21,466 nucleotides of DNA from the NCBI GenBank assembly GCA_964431735.1, contig CAYSLJ010000123.1:1-21466 (forward strand), written 5' to 3'. The stretch is from CALARM01 sp964431735 (GTDB lineage: Bacteria > Vulcanimicrobiota > SpSt-956 > JAKJGF01). Within the stretch, counting starts at the first letter, position 1. Each line of letters opens with the position of its first letter. The translations under genes and the position numbers were made by a program. The notes under the pieces were generated by a model. It did not search any database. It was not told the origin of the DNA and saw only the letters and a list, made by a program, of their open reading frames with translations. Positions 1 through 6,072 of this stretch are shown one piece after another.

Positions 1-50
1 AAATTTCTTTTTCCCTTGTATGTAAAATCACCTGTCATTTTTAAACGCAA
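1..50 (-). CDS. Possible partial divergent CDS, first 16 codons only, function unknown
   Basis: On the minus strand a very strong Shine-Dalgarno, AAAAGGAGG (complement of 57-65), lies six bases before a TTG codon at 50-48. From there the frame stays open to the window edge and would encode (M)RLKMTGDFTYKGKRNF. An in-frame ATG at 38-36 is the alternative start, but its distance from the Shine-Dalgarno is too long. The gene would be divergent from crcB and share its upstream region. Only 16 codons are visible, so no family can be named, and the call rests almost entirely on the ribosome-binding site. Confidence 0.4.
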   Translation of the reverse strand, partial: MRLKMTGDFTYKGKRN

Positions 51-78
51 TTAATTCCTCCTTTTCTTATTTTCTCCA

Positions 79-107
79 TTGAAAAAAGAGAAAAAAACCT
101 TTATAAT
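79..107 (+). promoter_or_regulatory. Sigma70-type promoter of crcB
   Basis: TTGAAA at 79-84 and TATAAT at 102-107 are separated by exactly 17 bases, a near-consensus housekeeping promoter. Transcription would start near 114, leaving a short leader of about 25 bases before the crcB ATG at 140. That leader is too short for a fluoride riboswitch. Confidence 0.75.
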
Positions 108-139
108 ATAATTTAAAATTTACTGCTAAAGGAAACGTT

Positions 140-508
140 ATGAGTTCATATATATTTGTTTTTATAGGCGGAGGACTGGGAGCGAGCTTCAGATATCTTA
201 TGAGTATGATCTTTGCCGCTCATCTGAAATATCCTTATGGAACCTTTATAATAAATGTCCTGGGAAGTTTCCTTCTTGGATTTATACTTATGAGTTCATT
301 GAGTAAAACAGGTACGGGGTTAAAATTAAATACCTTTTTAACGATAGGCTTTACAGGAGGTTTTACAACCTTCAGTACTTTTACATATGAAGCAATAAAT
401 CTGATAAATCAGGGATTAATTATACAGAGTATTTTTTATATATTTCTCAGTATTATCTGCGGTATGCTCGGTATCTATATGGGAATATCCATGGCAAAAG
501 TCATATAA
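140..508 (+). CDS. crcB: Fluoride ion channel CrcB/FluC
   Basis: This is a small four-helix inner-membrane protein that lets toxic fluoride leave the cytoplasm; the family works as antiparallel dimers. At 122 residues it is full length. The family signatures are present: an N-terminal glycine-rich stretch with Arg19 (GGGLGASFRY), GTFIINVLGSF at 34-44 with the pore Asn39, and the phenylalanine/threonine-rich FTGGFTTFSTF at 71-81. The ATG at 140 follows AAAGGA (about 129-134) at suitable spacing and lies just downstream of a strong promoter. The gene stands alone and converges on the EamA gene with a 65-base gap. No fluoride riboswitch is visible upstream, so expression looks constitutive. Confidence 0.96.
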   Translation: MSSYIFVFIGGGLGASFRYLMSMIFAAHLKYPYGTFIINVLGSFLLGFILMSSLSKTGTGLKLNTFLTIGFTGGFTTFSTFTYEAINLINQGLIIQSIFYIFLSIICGMLGIYMGISMAKVI

Positions 509-573
509 AAATAATGTCTGCTACAGGCCATTTGCTTTTATTATAACACAAAAAGCTCGAAGAATTAAAAACT

Positions 574-1470
574 TTATTTCAGAGCCACTGCAAATTCTTT
601 ACTTAAAATCTGCGTTCTCTTCGTAACCTTTGCCATCTGGATTCCTGCAATTACAAGAATTATACCTGCTATCTGCACGATGCTGAGAGGCTCCTTCAAT
701 ATAAGGGCGGCACAGACTATGACCAGAGGTCTCTGAAGAAGGCCTATAACAGACATTCTCGTAGAACCCATAAAATATATGGCCATAAGAAAGCTGATAT
801 TGGCAATAGCTGCAGCAATACCTATAATACTGCCTATAACCCATGTTTTTCCTGCCATTGGCCACATGGTGGGCAAAAAAAACAACGCCACAATGGCATC
901 CATTATAAACATATAAGTAGATACCTGCATGGGAGGAAAGTTTCTTGTAGCATCATCCAGTTGTGTCCGATAAATAGTGGATACGGCGACGGAACCGAAA
1001 GCACATAAAAGTCCTATCATATTGAAGGTCTGTGAATTTGATGCTCCTCTGTGTATTTCAATACTGAGTAAAATACCTGTAAAACAGAGTAAAAAACCAA
1101 TCCAGAATCTCTTAGAAAGTATTTCCTTTCCGAGCATTTGATTTACAATTGCCACAAAGGCAGGAGTGGCGGTAATAATTGTAATGACAACGACGGCGGT
1201 AAGGTATTTCAAAGCAACAAGAACAAGGCCGCAGGTAATCATAAGAAGCAGTGCCAGCCATAAAAGACCGGCAGTATTTTTCCAGCCAATCCATCTGTAT
1301 CTTTTTACGAGAGGTAAAACTACAATGCCTCCTATAAGAAATCGCAGTATGAGCAGTTCATAAGGAGTTATGAAATATCTGTATCCTATCTTGGAAAGAA
1401 CAGGTTCTACGGCAGATGAGACGACACATATGAATGCACATAAATATGAGTTGAAATTTTTATTAAACAT
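574..1470 (-). CDS. EamA/DMT-family exporter, last gene of the OCD-ATP-grasp-EamA set
   Basis: This 298-residue polytopic membrane protein has two tandem EamA halves (roughly residues 12-140 and 150-282) and about ten hydrophobic helices, the size and plan of drug/metabolite transporter family exporters. Members export amino acids, nucleobases and metallophores; the pseudopaline exporter CntI of Pseudomonas belongs to this superfamily. Its ATG overlaps the end of the upstream ATP-grasp gene by eight bases (ATGTTTAA) and it has no convincing Shine-Dalgarno, so translation is probably coupled. From this context I infer that it exports the product of the two upstream enzymes; the substrate cannot be read from the sequence. 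A Lys/Arg-rich tail ends the protein. Family assignment is firm, substrate unknown. Confidence 0.9.
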   Translation of the reverse strand: MFNKNFNSYLCAFICVVSSAVEPVLSKIGYRYFITPYELLILRFLIGGIVVLPLVKRYRWIGWKNTAGLLWLALLLMITCGLVLVALKYLTAVVVITIITATPAFVAIVNQMLGKEILSKRFWIGFLLCFTGILLSIEIHRGASNSQTFNMIGLLCAFGSVAVSTIYRTQLDDATRNFPPMQVSTYMFIMDAIVALFFLPTMWPMAGKTWVIGSIIGIAAAIANISFLMAIYFMGSTRMSVIGLLQRPLVIVCAALILKEPLSIVQIAGIILVIAGIQMAKVTKRTQILSKEFAVALK

Positions 1471-2899
1471 AATATTTCTGCAGAGGCGGACAGGCTTCTG
1501 CCCCGATAACGGGAAGTATTATTCCTCCTCCTACAAGATTCATTTTCTTTACTTTTCCTTTTTCTTCCAGAACATTTGTCCTTGTAAGGGCCGTGCCAGT
1601 AAAAGCACCGTTTATATGATGGGGACAGAAATCATATTCGACTCTATGGTTTATAAGATGTCCGTCATCATCTATATCGGTTACCCGAATGGTCGGATAT
1701 GTAACCCTTTTCTGGAAGATAAAACCATCCTGTTCCGTTCTCTCTTTAATTATATTTATCCATGATTTCTCACTGTGGGCGGCACCGAATTCCACACCTT
1801 TGCCGAAACCCGCATCGGCAGGTTTTGTAATCCAGAGATCTTTTTCTTTTATCACAGTTTCCGTCATATGAGTCTCATATTTAAGGTTTATAGAATAAGG
1901 AACAATTTCTTTAATTATCCTGTCTTCTTCTTCCGAAAGTCCTATCTCTTTACGGCATTCTGCATTGCTCAGGAGAGAAAAAACCTCCTTTGTCCTTGTA
2001 AGCCAGACTCTGGTGGCATTAATGATAAGATATTTATCGGGATTATGGCAGATTGTTTCATAATCTTTAATATTGAGTCCTTCTTCCCTGTATTTCGTCA
2101 TATATACGGAATTTCTCCATATCATATCTATTTCCTGATTATCAAACATTATCTTCTCACCGGACAGGCTTATTTCATAAGGGAAACAGACCTTAATGGA
2201 AAGTTTTTCACCATATTTTTCCCTGGCAAGTTCTTCACATATAAGGGCCATCCGGGGAAGGTCTATAAATTTAGGCAAATATCCATGTTCTATTACAAGT
2301 GCTATATTATGAGGAAATTTACCGGCATATCTGTAAGTATATTCATCTACGAACCAGTTCAGGATATGATGGGCCAGAAGAACAGGCTGATAAAAAAAGC
2401 CCAGAGAATTCAGGAAATGAGATGCCATCCTCTGGGAAACATCATAAAAATCAATAGCAAGAGGTGCAGCCTGATTGACTTCTATGATAGAAAAATCACC
2501 TGTAAAGAAATTCAGATATCCGTCAATCCTTCTGTGACGTCTCTTTAAAGAATAATCTGTTTCAAAGGTACATTCTTCTACAAGGTGCCTTCCTCCGGGA
2601 GTCAAAGAATTCATCAGACGATTATATAGAGGGCCTCCCCTGTCACAGAGAATATGTTGTTCAAGCTTAATCAAACCATCTATGAAAAGATCCAGTTTCC
2701 CTGTAACGTTTTTTATTATGTCTTTCGTTACAATATAAGGTACGGGGAATACTGTGACAGGCATGGGGTCACTCTTAAGTCTATCGTCTTTTATCTTATC
2801 ATAGGTAGCAATTTTCTGGCATTCCCGGCAGATTCTCAAAAGTTCTTCAGGAGGAGTTTCCTCCAGGCATTTTATTAAGTTTTCGTTTGTAAGTTTCAC
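1463..2899 (-). CDS. Predicted ATP-grasp-like carboxylate-amine ligase, unknown substrate
   Basis: A 478-residue soluble protein with no signal peptide. The C-terminal half carries an ATP-grasp-like lysine and glycine loop (K359-P360, then GFGKG at 364-368) with a following FQKR (395-398). The N-terminal half has RRIDGYL (124-130) and IIEVNQ (138-143), the Arg-Asp and Glu-x-Asn pattern seen in large ATP-grasp enzymes of the glutathionylspermidine-synthase type, and IDMIWRN at 257-263. Such enzymes form amide bonds from a carboxylate and an amine via an acyl phosphate. I cannot name the specific family. The start is GTG: the complement of 2897-2899 follows GAAAGGT with an eight-base spacer. 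It lies between an SbnB-like dehydrogenase and an exporter, and its end overlaps the exporter start, so the three are likely one operon. Confidence 0.72.
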   Translation of the reverse strand: MKLTNENLIKCLEETPPEELLRICRECQKIATYDKIKDDRLKSDPMPVTVFPVPYIVTKDIIKNVTGKLDLFIDGLIKLEQHILCDRGGPLYNRLMNSLTPGGRHLVEECTFETDYSLKRRHRRIDGYLNFFTGDFSIIEVNQAAPLAIDFYDVSQRMASHFLNSLGFFYQPVLLAHHILNWFVDEYTYRYAGKFPHNIALVIEHGYLPKFIDLPRMALICEELAREKYGEKLSIKVCFPYEISLSGEKIMFDNQEIDMIWRNSVYMTKYREEGLNIKDYETICHNPDKYLIINATRVWLTRTKEVFSLLSNAECRKEIGLSEEEDRIIKEIVPYSINLKYETHMTETVIKEKDLWITKPADAGFGKGVEFGAAHSEKSWINIIKERTEQDGFIFQKRVTYPTIRVTDIDDDGHLINHRVEYDFCPHHINGAFTGTALTRTNVLEEKGKVKKMNLVGGGIILPVIGAEACPPLQKYYV

Positions 2900-2921
2900 A
2901 GGTTGTACCTTTCTTTTAAAT

Positions 2922-3014
2922 CGTAATGCGTAATGCTATAATCGTGACGCGTGACGCGTGACGCGCAGGGTAAGCCTTCTCACGACTCACGACTCACTAC
3001 TCACTACTCACTCC
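2922..3014. repeat. Compound heptad element 1 (B array, core, A array)
   Basis: From 2922 the units run CGTAATG, CGTAATG, CTATAAT, then three CGTGACG to 2963, all in seven-base phase. A core follows at 2964-2980 whose complement reads AAGGCTTACCCTGCGCG, then five class A units from 2981 (CACGACT twice, CACTACT twice, CACTCCT) run to 3015. The A side touches the stop codon of the dehydrogenase gene and the B side lies just upstream of the ATP-grasp gene. The core sequence recurs at 4409-4424. Confidence 0.95.
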
Positions 3015-4055
3015 TCAGATCCATTTACATGATTTCCATAGATTAAGTTTCGTTCCAATACCCTTACTGATTGCTTCTTTATAAACCCTCCAGGCCACAA
3101 GGCCGTCTTCAAAGGCAAGACCTATAGGAGAAAAGAATATATTCTCATCACGGGACTGTCTTCCCGGCTTTTTCCCTGCAAGCACGGGAGCTATGTCTTC
3201 CACTATACTTTCCGGTATGACCCCCTGAAATACTGCAAGAGCCAGAGTCTGAACGCCTCTGTGTTTATTCTGTTCCCATATATCGGTAAATACCCTGTCC
3301 ATACGTTTTAGCAATATTGTCTCGGATTCATAACATCCTATATTTATAGCTGTAATACCTTTCTCCTTAACCCATTCCGCTTTCACAACAGGTTTATCCA
3401 TATTGGGGAGACATGTAACTATAAGACTGCAATCTTTTACCGCTTCTTCTGCCGTATCTACAGGTATAATATTGAGCCCTGTCCTTTCGCCCATTTCTTC
3501 GGCAAATCTATGTTTTGCCTCTCTTCTGGAATAAACCTTTACTTTTTTAAGGTGCGGCAAAGCGAGTTGCAGGCCGAGAAGCTGTGTCCTCATATTTACA
3601 CCTGCTCCTACGAGTCCGATTTCTTCGGTTTCCGGATCGGCAATTTTTTCTGCCACAATACGTGTAACTCCGCCGGTTCTTGTGGCACTTATTACCTGTG
3701 CATCCATTGCGCAGAGAGGGGTTTTTGTAACAGAATCAAAGAGTATTGTAAGACCTGCGGCTCTCGGCAATCCTATTTCCACATTGGGAGGCATGGCTCC
3801 AAGGATTTTACAGGAATAAATCTCTTCTTCTCCGAGGTCCACACAGGCAGGAAGAAAATTTACAAGACCCGCTCTATGTTCATGATCTTTCTTTTTAATT
3901 TTCAATGATGTTTTCAGGGGCTGAACAATTCTACCTTCTAAAAGCAATTCAAACCCTCTCTTTACATCTTCCGATGCTTTATTTACATCATTTCCCCCGC
4001 AGGCAATTACGTCTTCAAGAGAGAGAAATAATATGTTTTTTTCGGGATATTCCAT
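3015..4055 (-). CDS. SbnB-like ornithine cyclodeaminase/mu-crystallin family dehydrogenase
   Basis: A 346-residue NAD(P)-dependent enzyme of the ornithine cyclodeaminase/mu-crystallin family. Visible marks are the substrate-binding Lys83 (SCKILGAMPPN), SATRTGG at 123-129, and a Rossmann loop GLVGAGVNMRTQ at 147-158. From memory it matches staphylococcal SbnB better than ordinary ornithine cyclodeaminase: shared features include an early AGGN-like stretch, VQPLK (44-48), PGR near 298 and the closing GTKLNL. SbnB oxidatively splits N-(1-amino-1-carboxyl-2-ethyl)-glutamate to 2,3-diaminopropionate for staphyloferrin B; relatives act on other secondary amines. No SbnA partner lies nearby, so the substrate is open. 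AAAGGA (complement of 4066-4071) precedes the ATG. It is the first gene of the likely operon. The tail after LNLW (KSCKWI) ends exactly where a repeat array begins. Confidence 0.85.
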   Translation of the reverse strand: MEYPEKNILFLSLEDVIACGGNDVNKASEDVKRGFELLLEGRIVQPLKTSLKIKKKDHEHRAGLVNFLPACVDLGEEEIYSCKILGAMPPNVEIGLPRAAGLTILFDSVTKTPLCAMDAQVISATRTGGVTRIVAEKIADPETEEIGLVGAGVNMRTQLLGLQLALPHLKKVKVYSRREAKHRFAEEMGERTGLNIIPVDTAEEAVKDCSLIVTCLPNMDKPVVKAEWVKEKGITAINIGCYESETILLKRMDRVFTDIWEQNKHRGVQTLALAVFQGVIPESIVEDIAPVLAGKKPGRQSRDENIFFSPIGLAFEDGLVAWRVYKEAISKGIGTKLNLWKSCKWI

Positions 4056-4077
4056 TATATAGTATTCCTTTCTGTAT

Positions 4078-4100
4078 CGTGACGCGTAACGCGTGACGCG
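4078..4100. repeat. Class B heptad array 2
   Basis: Three in-phase units, CGTGACG, CGTAACG and CGTGACG plus CG, lie just upstream of the Shine-Dalgarno of the SbnB-like gene. Read on that gene's strand, the array ends in CGTCACGAT, the usual B-array edge facing a gene. Confidence 0.9.
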
Positions 4101-4366
4101 AAGCAGAAAAACTTTTATATATGATAATTTACATATTACTATACTTTTGCAGATTTCTTAAAAACAGTTGTAATTCTTAAATTTAAAGCTAATTAGCTAA
4201 TAGCTAATAGCTCTTTGAGCCTTATCAACTATGTAAGAAATTATATTTTTTTCAAAAGTGCAAAACTATAGCATATTATAATCTACAGAAGCATTTATAA
4301 CAATAAGTGAAATTACATTTTTTATAGAATCAGTTAAAAGGGGGAACGGGATAAAAGGGGAATATA
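4101..4366. other. AT-rich divergent intergenic region
   Basis: This stretch separates the minus-strand SbnB-like operon from the plus-strand TPR gene and must hold promoters for both. Possible -10 boxes exist (TATAAT at 4277-4282; TGTAAT at 4169-4174 with TTGCAG sixteen bases upstream), but none has a convincing -35 partner, so I do not name a promoter. I find no tRNA, riboswitch or small ORF. Confidence 0.6.
4188..4212. repeat. Short GCTAATA heptad run
   Basis: Four copies of GCTAA(T) occur with steps of 8, 7 and 7 bases, giving a third, AT-rich heptad type unrelated in sequence to classes A and B. It is short enough to be chance, but it shares the seven-base step. Confidence 0.6.
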
Positions 4367-4519
4367 GTGAGTAGTGAGTAGTGAGTGGTGAAAAGTGAAA
4401 AGTGAGCAGGCTTACCCTGCGCGTAACGCGTCACGCATTACGCATCACGCATCACGCATTACGCATCACGCATCACGCATCACGCGTCACGCGTTACGCG
4501 TTACGCGTCACGATTATAA
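4367..4519. repeat. Compound heptad element 3 (6 A units, core hairpin, 13 B units)
   Basis: Six A units start at 4367 (GTGAGTA twice, GTGAGTG, GTGAAAA twice, GTGAGCA). The core GCAGG-CTTAC-CCTGC at 4406-4420 can fold into a five-base stem. Thirteen B units then run from 4422 to 4512 (CGTAACG, CGTCACG, CATTACG, CATCACG, CGTTACG types) without loss of phase and end in ATTATAA. The element ends 14 bases before the TPR start codon. Because it is open in the TPR frame, it adds a false 44-residue N-terminal extension rich in RVTRHAL- and RITHHAS-like heptapeptides. Confidence 0.97.
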
Positions 4520-4533
4520 AACCGGAGCAGTCT

Positions 4534-5811
4534 ATGGAAGAAGAGAATTCACAGCAAAAGGCAGCAATCTACAATAAAACAGGCCTCAATCTGGCCAGAC
4601 AGGCACAATGGGAAGAGGCCATTGAAGCATACAAAAAAGCTATTACCATATACCCTGGCTGTGCGAAATTCTATATTAACCTGGGAAAAGCCTATAACAG
4701 TGCAGGCAGAGTCGATCTTGCCATAGAGCAGTGGCAAAAAGCACTGGAACTGGATCCGGAAAGAGCTTCGTCTCATTATGAAACAGAAGAAGTGACGAAA
4801 ATTTCTGCAGAAGAAATAAAAAAAGAAGAGATTGTATCAGATAAAAAAATAGAAGAAGATAAAAAAAAGAAAGAAGCTTTAGAAGCTTTCAACACAGGTC
4901 TTGACTGTTATGAAAACAAAAAAATCAAGGAAGCTGTCTCGTCATGGGAACATGCCCTTGAGCTTTACCCTGAATTTCTTGAAGTTCACTTAAATCTGGG
5001 GACTGCCCTGAAAGAACTTGACAGGCAGGACAGAGCAAAATATCATTATAAAAAAGCCCTGGAAATAGATCCTCTTGAAATGCTGGCCCATTATAACCTG
5101 GGGCTATTATATTACCAGGAAGAAAACTATTATGATGCCTGTGAAGAATATAAAAAAGCGCTGGAAATATGCCCTTCTGACATAGATTCCCTTTATAATC
5201 TCGGCATGGCCTTTTATCATCAGGGAAATCTCAAAGAAGGAGAAAAAGCATTTAAAAAAGTTCTGGAACTCGATCATTCCTACGGACTGGCCTATTATTC
5301 ACTCGGTTTAATCTATGATGAACTGGGAAGGCTAAACTCTGCGTCAACTCATTACCAGAAAGCACTTCTTTTAATGCCGGACCATGGGCCAACTCACTAT
5401 GAACTGGGAATTGTATATTTCAAAAAAAGAAATTTTGAATTTGCCCTTTCAGAATGGGAAAAAGCGCTGGAGCTTGAACCGGAACATTACAGGTCAGTCC
5501 ACGGGAACATGGGGATTATATATGAAGAATTAAAAGAATATGATAAAGCATGGAGAGAATATGAACTGGCAATAAAATACAATCCTTCAGACGTAAACTC
5601 TCTTTTCAGGCTCGGTGTATTGATGATAAGAGAAGGCTTATATGAAGATGCACTGGCACTTTTAAATGAAGCCATAAACCTGGAAAAACATGGAGACCTG
5701 TCAGATAAAGCATATGAATATATAGAAACTATTAATAACATACTTGAAGAAGAGAAAGACAGGGAGAAAGAAGAAGAGGAAGAGGGCAATGAAGAAGTGA
5801 GTCGTGAATAG
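4534..5811 (+). CDS. Soluble TPR-repeat protein
   Basis: A 425-residue cytoplasmic protein made almost wholly of tetratricopeptide repeats, helical hairpins that serve as protein-binding scaffolds. About ten repeats are visible by their YxxLGxxY...A...Y.KALEL.P pattern: two near the N-terminus, a charged Lys/Glu linker (about residues 90-115), then about eight more. It ends in a coiled, glutamate-rich tail. There is no signal peptide, membrane segment or attached enzyme domain, so the partner is unknown. I chose the ATG at 4534 because CCGGAG lies just upstream and the first TPR follows; the open frame before it is only repeat DNA. The last residues (VSRE) and the TAG stop are encoded by the first units of a downstream heptad array. 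It converges with the PhnD-like gene. Confidence 0.9.
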   Translation: MEEENSQQKAAIYNKTGLNLARQAQWEEAIEAYKKAITIYPGCAKFYINLGKAYNSAGRVDLAIEQWQKALELDPERASSHYETEEVTKISAEEIKKEEIVSDKKIEEDKKKKEALEAFNTGLDCYENKKIKEAVSSWEHALELYPEFLEVHLNLGTALKELDRQDRAKYHYKKALEIDPLEMLAHYNLGLLYYQEENYYDACEEYKKALEICPSDIDSLYNLGMAFYHQGNLKEGEKAFKKVLELDHSYGLAYYSLGLIYDELGRLNSASTHYQKALLLMPDHGPTHYELGIVYFKKRNFEFALSEWEKALELEPEHYRSVHGNMGIIYEELKEYDKAWREYELAIKYNPSDVNSLFRLGVLMIREGLYEDALALLNEAINLEKHGDLSDKAYEYIETINNILEEEKDREKEEEEEGNEEVSRE

Positions 5812-5943
5812 TGAGTCGTGAGTCGTGAATAGTGAGTCGTGAATAGTGAGTCGTGAATAGTGAATAGTGAGTCGTGAGTCGTGAGTCGTGAATAGTGAGT
5901 CGTGAATAGTGAGTCGTGAGTCGTGAATAGTGAGTCGTGAAAA
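5797..5943. repeat. Class A heptad array of 21 units
   Basis: Twenty-one uninterrupted seven-base units: 12 GTGAGTC, 8 GTGAATA and a final GTGAAAA. With S for GTGAGTC and A for GTGAATA the order is SASSASASAA SSSASASSAS. The first two units overlap the last codons and stop of the TPR gene. On the minus strand the array is free of stops in every frame, so gene finders report false Ser/Thr/His-rich proteins there. Confidence 0.98.
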
Positions 5944-5950
5944 GTAGTAG

Positions 5951-5980
5951 GGGCGACCCCCTGTGGTCGCCCGGTACCGG
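5951..5980. repeat. Hairpin and adjacent palindrome forming the core of compound element 4
   Basis: GGGCGACC (5951-5958) and GGTCGCCC (5965-5972) form a perfect eight-base stem around a six-base loop. CCGGTACCGG (5971-5980) directly overlaps it as a ten-base perfect palindrome. It lies between the A and B arrays where the other compound elements carry their core. It could slow transcription between the convergent genes, but no T-run follows on either strand, so I do not call it a terminator. Confidence 0.85.
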
Positions 5981-5987
5981 TAAAAAT

Positions 5988-6057
5988 ACGCATCACGCAT
6001 CACGCATCACGCATTACGAACCACGCGTGACGCGTGACGCGTGACGCGTCACGATTA
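5988..6057. repeat. Class B heptad array of element 4
   Basis: Ten in-phase units read from 5988: ACGCATC three times, ACGCATT, ACGAACC, ACGCGTG three times, ACGCGTC, then ACGATTA. The ACGATTATA edge faces the end of the PhnD-like gene 15 bases away. Variants are clustered rather than mixed, as expected from local unit duplication. Confidence 0.95.
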
Positions 6058-6072
6058 TAACGCCTTACGCCC

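Noticed and set aside
108..139. Fluoride riboswitch upstream of crcB
   Set aside because: The predicted leader is only about 25 bases and does not show the conserved pseudoknot sequence, so there is no room or match.
1775..2548. Plus-strand ORF of 257 codons antisense to the ATP-grasp-like gene
   Set aside because: Composition is unlike a protein, with many Phe, Ile and Tyr residues and no recognisable motif. The opposite frame encodes a protein with clear motifs, a ribosome-binding site and operon context.
4277..4282. TATAAT box as promoter of the TPR gene
   Set aside because: No -35-like hexamer lies at 16-18 bases; the nearest candidate, TTCAAA, is 20 bases away. Chance TATAAT is common in such AT-rich sequence.
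4395..4577. ORF of 60 codons rich in ASRITHHA repeats
   Set aside because: It is a seven-base repeat array read in another frame than the TPR gene. It has no ribosome-binding site and only repeat-derived residues.
5951..5972. Rho-independent terminator between convergent genes
   Set aside because: The stem is perfect, but no T-run follows on either strand; it fits better as the core of the compound repeat.
5487..6003. Two minus-strand ORFs rich in Ser, Thr, His, Leu and Phe
   Set aside because: The reverse strand of GTGAGTC/GTGAATA units lacks stops in all frames. The remaining parts are antisense to the TPR gene, so these are artefacts.
4367..6057. CRISPR array
   Set aside because: Units are seven bases with no unique spacers of 30-40 bases, and no cas genes are present.
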